From: an uncultured Acidaminococcus sp.
GTDB taxonomy: Bacteria; Bacillota_C; Negativicutes; Acidaminococcales; Acidaminococcaceae
DNA length: 24,662 bases
Assembly (NCBI GenBank): GCA_900314165.1
Contig: OMUE01000241.1
Span: 1 to 24,662 of the forward strand
Direction of reading: 5' to 3'
Shown: positions 1 to 8,419 of the stretch, in pieces
Layout of the letters: every line of letters starts with the position of its first letter
Position numbering within the stretch: position 1 is the stretch's first letter
The notes under the pieces: model-generated
Told to the model about the DNA's origin: nothing
Seen by the model: only the letters and a program-made list of their open reading frames with translations
Databases searched by the model: none
Translations under genes and position numbers: made by a program

Positions 1-13
1 AGACTAACTATGT

Positions 14-50
14 AAAGTCAAGCACTTTTTTAAGATTCTTTGACTTTTTT
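14..50 (+). terminator. Hairpin with T-run in the IS110 right end
   Basis: AAAGTCAA (14-21) pairs perfectly with TTGACTTT (40-47) around an 18-nt loop, and T's continue to 50. Read rightward it could stop transcripts entering the element. Its left arm, read on the minus strand, is also the TTGACT proposed as a -35 box, so the hairpin may be incidental. Confidence 0.35.
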
Positions 51-166
51 TACTCTTGTAGGTTTAATCAGTGTTCTTTGCCCAGCGGCTAGATTCTGTG
101 TATCACAAATAAGAGCATCTCAAAATGCCCCTGGCGTTAATACAAATTAGACTTAGATTGCTGGTT

Positions 167-1342
167 TCATACTTCTGCTACATATCGCTGTCCGGTCTTC
201 ATAAGGGAATACATGACCCGAGTTAGTTTCTTTGCCACGTGAATTAATGCGACGTAATAATGCTTTCCTTGTGCTTTCTTCTTGGCTAGATATCTTTTGA
301 ACGTTTCATCCCATAATGAGACACATCGGGCAGCCTGCAATAATGCGTATCGGAGATAACGCGAGCCTCGCTTTTCCAGATGCCCATGGTTATCTTCTAC
401 TTCCCCTGAATCGCTGGTAGTTGGACAGAGACCAGCAAAAGCCATAATCCGGTTTGGTGAATCAAATCGGAGAAAATCGCCAATTTCAGCTAGCAGCACA
501 GCTGCCATCTGAAAGCCAAGCCCTGGAATGCTTAAAATCGGTGGATTAAGGGTTTCCATGTAGGTTTGTATGTTGGCTTCCACTTCCTCAATCTGCTTGT
601 TATACAGTTCAATTTGCTGCAGGATCAGAGTCAGTTGGAAGGAGACTGTACTAGCTTTCTTGCCGATAGAAGCCTTGGCTGCTTCCCGTATTTCTGCAGC
701 CTTATCAGCGGATATAGCTCCTCTGGAAGCCTTTCTGAGCAAAGCAGTAAGGTGGTTCAGGTTGCAATGGGCAATCATGTCGGCGCCAGGCATTTCCTTT
801 AACATAGCATAGACGGCAGCCCCGTGGATGTCAGATACCAGCTTTTCCAGTTCCGGGAATAGGAGAACCACGAAGCGTTTTACGTCTGCTTTTAGCCGGC
901 TGCGCTCCGCTACCAGCTTAAAACGGAAACGGGTTAATGACTTAAGCTCCGTAATGTGGTAAGATGTCTCAGAGTAGGTTTTGAGATACTTATGATCCTT
1001 CAGCAGTTCTGCAATGGCTTTGGCATCTATCTTGTCAGTTTTTGCCTTTCGGAGAGACAAACTATTGCGATAGAGCTTGGTCTGCAGCGGGTTTAAGAGA
1101 ATGGCCTGGAAACTTTTCTCCACCAAAAACCCCAGAAGGTTCTGGCTGTAATGGCCGGTAGCTTCAAGGCCTACTTTTACATTTGTCAGATCTGGCTCAA
1201 CCGCTGTGATTTTCTCAACAAGCAAGTTAAATCCTGCTGCGGAATTAGGAAAGGCAAAGCCTGGACAGACAACCTCTTTTTCCTCATTCACAATTACGCA
1301 ATAGTGCTCATTCTTCGCAACGTCGATGCCTACATAAAACAT
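167..1342 (-). CDS. IS110-family DEDD recombinase (transposase)
   Basis: This 391-aa protein is full length for the family. The N-terminal RuvC-like DEDD domain shows D7 in YVGIDVAKNEH, E60 in GLEATGHY, and D103/D106 in KTDKIDAKAIAELL. A helical linker follows. The C-terminal Transposase_20 domain has SIPGLGFQMAAVLLAEIGDF, then a TSDSG serine region and EKRGSRYLRYAL. IS110 recombinases excise and insert their element through an RNA-bridged synaptic complex, using the DEDD site together with a C-terminal serine. All these motifs look intact, so the enzyme is probably active. It starts at ATG 1342 with ATAAGGATG-like spacing upstream. The gene fills the right part of the element and is preceded by the proposed bridge RNA. 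Assignment to the family is secure; activity is inferred. Confidence 0.95.
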   Translation of the reverse strand: MFYVGIDVAKNEHYCVIVNEEKEVVCPGFAFPNSAAGFNLLVEKITAVEPDLTNVKVGLEATGHYSQNLLGFLVEKSFQAILLNPLQTKLYRNSLSLRKAKTDKIDAKAIAELLKDHKYLKTYSETSYHITELKSLTRFRFKLVAERSRLKADVKRFVVLLFPELEKLVSDIHGAAVYAMLKEMPGADMIAHCNLNHLTALLRKASRGAISADKAAEIREAAKASIGKKASTVSFQLTLILQQIELYNKQIEEVEANIQTYMETLNPPILSIPGLGFQMAAVLLAEIGDFLRFDSPNRIMAFAGLCPTTSDSGEVEDNHGHLEKRGSRYLRYALLQAARCVSLWDETFKRYLAKKKAQGKHYYVALIHVAKKLTRVMYSLMKTGQRYVAEV

Positions 1343-1387
1343 ATGACCACATCCTTATATAGTGTTGATGCTGTTTGTCGATGCCAC

Positions 1388-1577
1388 AAATCTCTTTGCT
1401 CATGTAACCTCGTTCCACATAAACCGTCAGGCGGTATCTAACTGATGAACAATTCTACAAAGAGACTGTGGTTGGATCCTGCGGGTAACCATCTAAGTGG
1501 TAGGGGAGGAGGAAACCAAACCACAGCATCTCCAAACAGTATAGCATCAAGACTTTGGAGAGTGTCTATCTGCTATG
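1388..1577 (-). ncRNA. Candidate IS110 bridge RNA
   Basis: The minus-strand transcript upstream of the transposase folds into three successive stem-loops. Stem 1 is 1554-1561 with 1529-1536 (8 bp, 17-nt loop). Stem 2 is 1516-1526 with 1466-1475 (10 bp, one bulge, about 40-nt loop). Stem 3 is 1458-1465 with 1391-1398 (8 bp, 59-nt loop). This matches the published bridge RNA layout of a 5' stem-loop, a target-binding loop, then a donor-binding loop. The loop of stem 2 holds CCTCCCCT (minus strand, 1502-1509), identical to the DNA flanking the element at 1591-1598. The loop of stem 3 holds ACGAG, complementary to CTCGT at the left end. Transcript ends are estimates: about 7 nt after TATTAT for the start, and just past stem 3 for the end. 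Confidence 0.65.
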
Positions 1578-1590
1578 ACTATATAATACG

Positions 1591-1676
1591 AGGGGAGGGG
1601 AACCGCGCGAAGCACGGTGGTGGGGCCGTGCAGCGCACTCTCTTTGCTCTTATCTCTTCGCTCTTCGCTATCCCCA
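1591..1676 (-). repeat. Modular REP-like intergenic repeat (copy 1), IS110 target
   Basis: Read on the minus strand this holds purine-rich 7-mers (GAAGAGC-type), a GAGTGCGCTGCAC block, then CCACCACCGTGC and GCGCGGTTCCCCTCCCCT running up to the IS. The same modules recur at 9939-10034 and, in part, at 14104-14170. The repeat is cut off at 1591 by the IS. The region from 1677 to 1727 shows nothing else. Confidence 0.7.
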
Positions 1677-1727
1677 GTCATTTCACACAATATTTTCAGA
1701 TTTGTTTACTCAATCTGGCCTAAAATC

Positions 1728-1756
1728 TAGACAAGAGACCCCGTAGGCGGTATAAT
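1728..1756 (+). promoter_or_regulatory. Promoter of the 6S RNA gene
   Basis: TAGACA (1728-1733), a 17-bp spacer, and a perfect TATAAT (1751-1756). Transcription is expected to start near 1763, just before the 5' arm of the closing stem of the RNA. Confidence 0.75.
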
Positions 1757-1762
1757 ACAAGT

Positions 1763-1958
1763 AAAAGAGCAACCCTCCGATGTTCGAGTCAATTCCATAT
1801 GTTTTGAGCCAACACTCTCTATAAGGGAGCCCGTGTACTCCAGCCTTGATGATATGCCCTCTAGAGGGGACATCAGAAGAGGCATGGGAGGGCACCCACC
1901 TGCATATGCAGGTTCAAAACTCGGAATCTATACGGCATTGTAGGGCTCTTTCTTTTTT
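1763..1958 (+). ncRNA. ssrS: 6S RNA
   Basis: This transcript of about 196 nt has its own promoter and ends in a U-run (1951-1959) after GCTCTT (1945-1950), which pairs with AAGAGC (1765-1770). Several blocks align by eye with E. coli 6S RNA in the same order: GATGTTCG (1779-1786), TTTTGAGCC (near 1802-1811), a 3' CACCT...AGGTTCAA small hairpin (near 1897-1919), and ACGGCATTG near the 3' end. Internal hairpins include CTCTC/GGGAG and a long central stem around CCCTCTAGAGGGG (1858-1870). 6S RNA mimics an open promoter and binds housekeeping RNA polymerase in stationary phase. Length and fold fit the family. lspA starts 40 nt downstream and may depend on readthrough. A T-box or tmRNA is not supported, because their signature sequences are absent. 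Confidence 0.75.
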
Positions 1959-1997
1959 TGTTTATAAATCATATACTAGAAGGAGACTTGTGATTTC

Positions 1998-2441
1998 ATG
2001 GCCGTTATACTTGCCGTCATTTTGCTGGATAGAGTGACGAAGCTGCTGATTACCCATACGATGGCAGTGGGCGATAGCTTTCCCGTCCTGGGCGGGCTGC
2101 TGAGCTGTACGTATATCCTAAACCCTGGCGCTGCTTTCGGTATGCTGGAACACCAGCGGCTGTTTTTTGTACTGATTACTGCCGCTGTGATTGGCGCAGC
2201 GCTGTATTACCGGAAGCAGATTCAGAAAGAAGGTCCTGTCGTCTACTATGGCAGTATGCTGTTTCTGGGCGGCGCTATCGGCAACTGCATAGACCGGATC
2301 CATACAGGACTGGTTATCGATTTTATCGATCTTCATTGGTGGCCTATTTTTAACGTGGCCGACATCTTTATCTGTACAGGAGTGGGGCTGATTATATGGA
2401 GTCTGTTGAAGACAGAACTGAAGACGAAGAAATCCTCCTGA
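1998..2441 (+). CDS. lspA: Lipoprotein signal peptidase (signal peptidase II)
   Basis: This 147-aa integral membrane aspartyl protease is of normal family length. It cleaves the signal peptide from diacylglyceryl-modified prolipoproteins at the outer face of the cytoplasmic membrane. Four hydrophobic segments are visible. Conserved positions include D11 (LLDRVTK), N42 in LNPGAAFG, catalytic D99 in GGAIGNCIDR, and catalytic D122 in FNVADIFI. The ATG at 1998 lies 12 nt after AAGGAG. A GTG at 1990 is in another frame and gives only a short dead-end ORF. The gene begins 40 nt after the 6S RNA and overlaps the start of rluD by 46 nt, so it heads the lspA-rluD-pyrR-smc-ftsY transcription unit. Confidence 0.96.
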   Translation: MAVILAVILLDRVTKLLITHTMAVGDSFPVLGGLLSCTYILNPGAAFGMLEHQRLFFVLITAAVIGAALYYRKQIQKEGPVVYYGSMLFLGGAIGNCIDRIHTGLVIDFIDLHWWPIFNVADIFICTGVGLIIWSLLKTELKTKKSS

Positions 2442-3349
2442 CAGAGCCTGTGACCGCTGAGGAGGCGGGAACCAGGGTGGATGTGCTGCTGGCCGGTCAG
2501 CTGGACGCAACCCGTTCCAGGATCCAGCACGACCTGAAGGAAGGGCTCATCACCCTTGCCGGCAAAGCGGTGAAGGCTAACTACAAAGTGAAAGCAGGGG
2601 ATGTATTCCGAGTGGTGATCCCTCCGGCGGAAGAGCTGGAGGTTCTGCCTCAGAATATCCCTTTAGATATCTTGTACGAGGACGAGGACGTCATCGTCAT
2701 CAACAAACCCCGGGGCATGGTGGTGCATCCGGCACCGGGGAATCCGGATGGGACGCTGGTCAATGCGTTATTGTATCATTGCAAAGACCTGTCCGGTATC
2801 AACGGAGTCATCCGTCCGGGCATTGTGCACCGGCTGGACAAGGATACTTCCGGCGTCATGATTGCTGCCAAGAACGACATGGCTCATGTATCCCTCTCCG
2901 AACAGATCCAGCATAAAGAAGCCCAACGGACCTATCTGGCCATTGTCCGGGGCAATATCAAAGAGGACAAGGGGCACATCGAGACCCAGCTGGATCGAGA
3001 CCCAAAGGACCGGAAGAAGATGGCCGTAGTGCCTCAGGGCGGCCGCTGGGCAGCTACGGATTACCAGGTGCTGGAACGGTATGGCAAGTTTACCGTGGTG
3101 CGCTGCAAGCTGCTGACAGGCCGGACCCATCAGATCCGGGTCCACATGACGTATATAGGCCATCCTTTGGTAGGAGACCCGAAATACGGACCTCAAAAGA
3201 CTTGCTTCTCCATAGAAGGACAGGCCCTTCATTCAGAAAAATTAACGTTCAGGCATCCCAGAACCAATGAAATCCTGACTTTTGAGGCGCCTGTACCCGA
3301 CGACATGGCAACGATCCTTACCCGTCTGCGCCATGGGCAGTTTCATTAA
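2396..3349 (+). CDS. rluD: RluD-type ribosomal large subunit pseudouridine synthase
   Basis: This 317-aa RluA-family enzyme isomerises specific uridines in 23S rRNA to pseudouridine. Residues about 20-80 form an S4 RNA-binding domain. The catalytic domain follows, with the signature HRLDKDTSG at 145-153, where D148 is the catalytic aspartate, and a downstream LTGRTHQIRVHM motif. The ATG at 2396 lies inside lspA, with AGGAG about 13 nt upstream. A GTG at 2450 would avoid the overlap but has no visible ribosome binding site and would trim residues before the S4 domain. Translational coupling to lspA is likely. Whether the target site is that of RluD, RluC or another RluA member cannot be told from sequence alone; the lspA-rluD-pyrR order matches the Firmicute ylyB/rluD locus. 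Confidence 0.9.
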   Translation: MESVEDRTEDEEILLTEPVTAEEAGTRVDVLLAGQLDATRSRIQHDLKEGLITLAGKAVKANYKVKAGDVFRVVIPPAEELEVLPQNIPLDILYEDEDVIVINKPRGMVVHPAPGNPDGTLVNALLYHCKDLSGINGVIRPGIVHRLDKDTSGVMIAAKNDMAHVSLSEQIQHKEAQRTYLAIVRGNIKEDKGHIETQLDRDPKDRKKMAVVPQGGRWAATDYQVLERYGKFTVVRCKLLTGRTHQIRVHMTYIGHPLVGDPKYGPQKTCFSIEGQALHSEKLTFRHPRTNEILTFEAPVPDDMATILTRLRHGQFH

Positions 3350-3352
3350 TAA

Positions 3353-3919
<567 letters not shown>

Positions 3920-3941
3920 TTTTTGAAAAGGAACAATTCCA

Positions 3942-6900
3942 GTGCGTTTAAAATCTTTTGAAGCTCATGGCTTTAAGTCATTTGCAGACAAAGTGAATAT
4001 TGAGTTTGAAAACGGGATTACTGCCATCGTAGGCCCTAACGGCAGCGGCAAAAGCAATATCTCCGATGCTGTCCGGTGGGTCATGGGGGAGCAGAGTGTC
4101 AAATATCTTCGTGGCACGAAGATGGAAGACGTAATTTTTTCCGGCAGTTCTGCCCGTCGGGCTATGGGTATGGCTGAAGTCACATTGGTTTTTGACAACA
4201 GCGACCATTCCCTGCCCGTGTCTTTTGATGAAGTAAGCCTCCGCCGCCGGGTGTACCGCAGTGGGGAAAGTGAATATTTTATCAACGAAAAGAGCTGCCG
4301 CTTGAAAGATGTGGTGGCCCTTTTGGCTGATACGGGACTGGGCCGGGGCTCCATGTCCATCATTGGCCAGAACCGGATCGATGAAATCCTGAACAGCAGG
4401 CCGGAAGAGCGCCGGACTATTTTCGAAGAAGCGGCGGGCATTGCCAAGTACCGGCTGCGCAAAAAGGAAGCCTTGCGGAAGCTGGACGATACGGCAGGAA
4501 ACCTGCAGCGCCTGCAGGACATCCAGAGCGAACTGGAAAACCAGTTGGAACCTTTGGGAAAGGCTGCAGAAAAGGCGAAAGTCTATAAGAAGACGTCTTA
4601 TGAGCTGGATACTTTGCAGATTACGAAACTGTCCAGGGAATTAGCCAGATATGAAGAACAAAAAAAGAGCCTGGAAGCTAAAATGGCTCAGTATGCCCGA
4701 GAAGGCGCTGAGCTGGCCGAAAAAAGACAAGTGATACAGGGATCCCAGGCAGAGCTGAAAAACCATCTGGAAGCCAAAGAGCAGGCCTATAACGAGAGCC
4801 AGCAGGCCATGCTTGCCAGCGAGAAAAAACTGGCAGGTTATCGCAGTGATAAAGCGGTGCTGGAAGAACGGGTTGCCCAAAGTGAGGCCCGGTTAAAACA
4901 GCTGGCGAAAGAGCAGGAAAAGTATCGGCAGGAACTGGCCAGGAACCAGGAGACCTTGGGACTTGTGACAGATTCCTACGATACCCTGGAACATTCCCTG
5001 AAAAAAGCGGAGCAAAAGGTCCAGCGTTGTGAGGCCGAGAAGAAACGGCTGACGGAACTGGTCCAGACCGGGGACCGGCAGCTGAAGGAGTACCAGGATT
5101 CAGCTTTTGAAAGCATGCGGAATCTGGTTAGCCTGCGCAATGCCCTGACCACGGCCCGTCAGGAACAGGACAGGCTGCACCGGCAGCTGGAATTGCTGAA
5201 ACAGCAGCAGGAACAGCAGCAGCAGGACGGCGAGCAGGAACAGCAGCAATTTGCAGAGGCTCAAGAGCAGCTCACTGCCCTGGATGACCGGAAACAAGAG
5301 TTAGATAAAAAACTGGCAAAGGCCACGGAAAACTGGACGGCTGCAGCCAAAACCTATAAAGAAAACGCCGCACAGCAGGAGGCTCTGCGCCGGACCAGTG
5401 CGGAGAAAAAAGCACGCCTGCAGGTTTTGTCCGCTATGGAACGAGAACACGAAGGCTACAGCCGGGGCGTGAAATCCGTATTGAACGCCAAAGCTCCCTT
5501 CAGCCAGAAAGTCTGCGGCGTGGTAGCCGAGCTGTTTTCTACAGAGGCCAGGTATGTAACAGCCATGGAGACGGCTCTGGGGGGCGCCATGCAGGATATC
5601 ATTACAGAGGATGCCCAAAGTGCTCAGCAGGCCATTGCCTATCTGAAAGAAACACAAGGAGGACGGGCTACCTTCCTGCCCCTGCCTTCCCTGCGATCCA
5701 GACCCTTGGGCAGTCGGGAACGGATTGCCCTGCAGGAACCGGGCATTATTGGGATTGCCGGGGAGCTGGTCCGGGCAGACGCCAAGCTGCAGAGGGCTGT
5801 ACAATTCCTGTTGGGACAGGTCCTGGTTGCGGTTACGCTGCACCATGCCTATGAGGCCGCGAAAAAGACGGATATGCGGGTGAGGATAGTGACCCTGGAC
5901 GGGGATATCCTCTACGCTGGTGGTTCCATGAGCGGCGGCCAGAAGCAGCAAAGCAAGGGCTTCTTGTCCCGGCGTCAGGAAATTGAGGAGCTGCAGGCCG
6001 CAGAACAGGAACTGCAGCAAAGGCTGCAGGAATTGGCCACGGCCCAAAAAGAGGTTACGGCAAAGGGCCAGGCCTATCGGGAAGAACGGGAACAGCTGCA
6101 GGCTGACCTGCAGAAACTGGCTATTTCCCGGGCTGGCTTGGACGCCCGTGTGCACCAGTTGGAACAGACAGTGCAAAACCGGAAAGAATCCCTACAGGTA
6201 CTGGCAGACGAAAAACGCCAGAAACTGGACACGTTCCTGGAGCAGCAGCAGAAAATCCAGGAACTGGAACCGGAACTGAAAATGAAGGAAGAGGAAGACG
6301 CTCAGGGGAAACAGGATTCTATTGCCCTTTCCCAGGCTCTGACGGATAACCGGCAGAAATTGGACGAGGCCAGCAACCGGTACCAGTCGGCGATGATTTC
6401 TTATAACGAGATCAAGAGCCAGCTGGATGCCCTGAATACCCGAATCCAGACCATAGATACCCAGGCCGAACAGACAGAACAGGCCCTCAGCGACAGCGAA
6501 GGCCAGACGGCTCACACGGAACAGGTGCTGGCAGAAAGTCGTCAGAAAGCGGCAGACCTGACTCAGCAGATTACGGCCGGCGAACAGGCCATGAATGAGC
6601 TGGAACAGGCTCAGAAGAACCTGCAGGACGAAAAGTCCCGCCTGCAGCAAGAGCAGCAGAATCTGAACGGTCAGCAGACAGAACTGGACCAGAAAAAGCT
6701 GGCGCTGGAACAGAAACTGCACAAAGGGGAACTGGAACAGGTGAAGAACACTGGGGACCAGGAGCACTGCCGGCAGCAGCTGCAGGAAACCTTTGCACTG
6801 ACACCTGAAGAAGCTGCCCAGAGAAGCCTGCAGGACATCTCCGGGGCAGAGCTGGCCCGGAGTGAACAGGAAAAGTCCCAGGAACTGGCAGCCCTTGGCA

Positions 6901-7502
6901 CTGTAAACCTGAATGCGGAAGAAGAGTACAGCGCTGCCAAAGAGCGGTATGAATTCCTCCACGGCCAGTATAAGGACATGGTAGAAGCCAAGAACAAATT
7001 GGAAACGGTTATTGCGGGCATCAATTCCGATATGGCTAGACGGTTTCACAAGGCTTTCAATGAAATCAATGTCTATTTCAGCCAATGCTATGAAAAATTG
7101 TTTGGAGGGGGCAAGGCCCGCTTGCTCATCCAGGATGAAAAGAATATACTGGAAACGGGTATAGAAATCCAGGTACAGCCTCCGGGCAAGAAAATGCGCA
7201 ATCTGGCCCTGTATTCCGGTGGCGAGCGGGCACTGACCGTCATTGCCCTGTTGTTTGCCCTGTTGACTTATCAGCCTGCGCCTTTTGTCATCCTGGACGA
7301 AATCGATGCACCCCTGGATGAAACAAATATTGACCGATTTGCCCAGTTCTTAAAGGACTACGGCGCTAAGACCCAGTTTATTGTGATTACCCATAGAAAA
7401 GGCACGATGGAGGCTGCGGATGTGCTCCACGGAGTGACCATGGAGGAATCCGGTGTCTCCCGGATCCTGTCAGTGAAATTAGCGGAGGTAGCTGAGGCAT
7501 GA
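3942..7502 (+). CDS. smc: Chromosome segregation ATPase SMC
   Basis: This 1186-aa protein is the usual length for bacterial SMC. It is the core of the SMC-ScpAB condensin that loads at parS/ParB and organises the nucleoid. The N-terminal head carries Walker A GPNGSGKSN (31-39) and the RWVMGEQS Q-loop region. Long coiled coils flank a hinge at roughly 505-670. The C-terminal head carries the signature SGGER (1092-1096) and Walker B VILDEIDAPLDE, with D1119 and E1120. It starts at GTG 3942 behind AAAAGGAAC. The coiled coil around residues 415-445 is very Gln-rich and encoded by CAG runs. It overlaps ftsY by 4 nt (ATGA), so the two are translationally coupled. scpA and scpB are not in the window. 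Confidence 0.98.
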   Translation: MRLKSFEAHGFKSFADKVNIEFENGITAIVGPNGSGKSNISDAVRWVMGEQSVKYLRGTKMEDVIFSGSSARRAMGMAEVTLVFDNSDHSLPVSFDEVSLRRRVYRSGESEYFINEKSCRLKDVVALLADTGLGRGSMSIIGQNRIDEILNSRPEERRTIFEEAAGIAKYRLRKKEALRKLDDTAGNLQRLQDIQSELENQLEPLGKAAEKAKVYKKTSYELDTLQITKLSRELARYEEQKKSLEAKMAQYAREGAELAEKRQVIQGSQAELKNHLEAKEQAYNESQQAMLASEKKLAGYRSDKAVLEERVAQSEARLKQLAKEQEKYRQELARNQETLGLVTDSYDTLEHSLKKAEQKVQRCEAEKKRLTELVQTGDRQLKEYQDSAFESMRNLVSLRNALTTARQEQDRLHRQLELLKQQQEQQQQDGEQEQQQFAEAQEQLTALDDRKQELDKKLAKATENWTAAAKTYKENAAQQEALRRTSAEKKARLQVLSAMEREHEGYSRGVKSVLNAKAPFSQKVCGVVAELFSTEARYVTAMETALGGAMQDIITEDAQSAQQAIAYLKETQGGRATFLPLPSLRSRPLGSRERIALQEPGIIGIAGELVRADAKLQRAVQFLLGQVLVAVTLHHAYEAAKKTDMRVRIVTLDGDILYAGGSMSGGQKQQSKGFLSRRQEIEELQAAEQELQQRLQELATAQKEVTAKGQAYREEREQLQADLQKLAISRAGLDARVHQLEQTVQNRKESLQVLADEKRQKLDTFLEQQQKIQELEPELKMKEEEDAQGKQDSIALSQALTDNRQKLDEASNRYQSAMISYNEIKSQLDALNTRIQTIDTQAEQTEQALSDSEGQTAHTEQVLAESRQKAADLTQQITAGEQAMNELEQAQKNLQDEKSRLQQEQQNLNGQQTELDQKKLALEQKLHKGELEQVKNTGDQEHCRQQLQETFALTPEEAAQRSLQDISGAELARSEQEKSQELAALGTVNLNAEEEYSAAKERYEFLHGQYKDMVEAKNKLETVIAGINSDMARRFHKAFNEINVYFSQCYEKLFGGGKARLLIQDEKNILETGIEIQVQPPGKKMRNLALYSGGERALTVIALLFALLTYQPAPFVILDEIDAPLDETNIDRFAQFLKDYGAKTQFIVITHRKGTMEAADVLHGVTMEESGVSRILSVKLAEVAEA

Positions 7503-8419
7503 GCTTTATTGATCAACTGAAAGATGGTCTGTCCAAGACCCGGAAAAACTTCACAGAACGCATGGAAGATCTGATCGGTGCCAGTGTGGAGCTGGACGAC
7601 GATTTCATGGATGAGCTGGAAATGATTCTGGTGGCAGGGGACGTGGGCATCAAGACTACGGAAAAGATTATGTTTGCCCTGCGCCAGGCTGCAGACCGGC
7701 GCGTCATTAAATCCCCTGCGGAAGCCCTGCCCTTTATCAAAAATTATATTGCGGACATGCTGAAGACCACAGGCCCCCGCATGCGCTTCAAAGGCCACCC
7801 TACTATCGTGCTGGTGGTAGGGGTCAACGGAGTGGGCAAGACTACTACCATTGGTAAACTGGGCAACTATTACCGGCTCATGGGCTACAAGGTCATGCTG
7901 TGCGCAGCAGATACGTTCCGGGCAGGGGCTACGGAACAGCTGCAGATCTGGGGCCAAAAGGCTCAGGTGGATGTGATTGCCCACGGGGATGGGGCCGATC
8001 CGGCAGCCGTAGTGTATGACGGCGTCCAGGCCGCCATTGCCCGGAAAGCGGACGTCCTGTTTGTGGATACGGCTGGCCGGCTCCACAACAAGACGAACCT
8101 GATGAAGGAACTGGACAAAATCTACAGAGTTATCCGCAAGGAAATCCCGGATGGTCCTCACGAAACCCTGCTGGTGCTGGATGCGACTACGGGCCAGAAC
8201 GCCATCAGCCAGGCAAAAATCTTCCTGGAGACAGCCCATGTGACCGGTGTCGTGTTGACGAAACTGGACGGCACGGCTAAAGGCGGCGTGGTTATCGCTA
8301 TCAAAGAAGAGTTGGGTCTGGACGTAAAATGGATCGGCGTCGGCGAAGGCATGATGGACTTCCGACCCTTCGATCCCCAGCAGTTTGTGGATGCGTTGTT
8401 TGAGACAAAAAAGAAGTGA
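7499..8419 (+). CDS. ftsY: Signal recognition particle receptor FtsY
   Basis: This 306-aa SRP GTPase docks SRP-ribosome complexes at the membrane translocon. It consists essentially of the NG domain: an N-domain helical bundle (1-95), then the G domain with P-loop GVNGVGKTT (108-116), DTFRAGATEQL, DTAGRLH (190-196), and TKLDGTAKGG (254-263). The acidic A domain of E. coli FtsY is absent, as in many Firmicutes. The ATG overlaps the smc stop. ffh and ylxM, often next in Firmicutes, do not follow; a repeat hairpin and an unrelated gene do, so the operon probably ends here. The stop codon lies inside the left arm of the long hairpin at 8415-8485. Confidence 0.98.
   Translation: MSFIDQLKDGLSKTRKNFTERMEDLIGASVELDDDFMDELEMILVAGDVGIKTTEKIMFALRQAADRRVIKSPAEALPFIKNYIADMLKTTGPRMRFKGHPTIVLVVGVNGVGKTTTIGKLGNYYRLMGYKVMLCAADTFRAGATEQLQIWGQKAQVDVIAHGDGADPAAVVYDGVQAAIARKADVLFVDTAGRLHNKTNLMKELDKIYRVIRKEIPDGPHETLLVLDATTGQNAISQAKIFLETAHVTGVVLTKLDGTAKGGVVIAIKEELGLDVKWIGVGEGMMDFRPFDPQQFVDALFETKKK

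Larger units (their letters stand above)
3..1590 (-). mobile_element. IS110-family insertion sequence, probably complete
   Basis: The element contains one minus-strand transposase (167-1342), a noncoding left end (1343-1590) and a right end (3-166). IS110 elements lack terminal inverted repeats, so I set the ends from other signals. On the minus strand a CT dinucleotide occurs at 1591-1592, just outside a -10-like TATTAT (1583-1588), and another CT occurs at 1-2. Joining the two ends through one CT puts TTGACT (16-21) exactly 17 bp before TATTAT. That is the circular-junction promoter known for IS621-like elements. The left flank is a REP-like repeat, a favoured IS621 target class. The right end could lie beyond base 1, outside the window, which is the main uncertainty. 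Confidence 0.7.

Noticed and set aside
1582..1587. A perfect plus-strand TATAAT
   Set aside because: No -35 box at a proper distance and nothing obvious to transcribe rightward. The same bases serve better as the minus-strand TATTAT of the IS left end.
1445..1723. A 92-aa plus-strand ORF
   Set aside because: It lies over the proposed bridge RNA and the repeat. It has no ribosome binding site and an unnatural composition.
1763..1958. T-box, tmRNA or cobalamin riboswitch as identity of the RNA
   Set aside because: The T-box AGGGUGG motif, the tmRNA acceptor and tag region, and the cobalamin B12-box are all missing; the 6S blocks fit better.
5301..7085. Long minus-strand ORFs opposite smc
   Set aside because: They are rich in Leu/Phe/Gln because they mirror CAG/GAA codons of the coiled coil. 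There is no ribosome binding site and no family resemblance.
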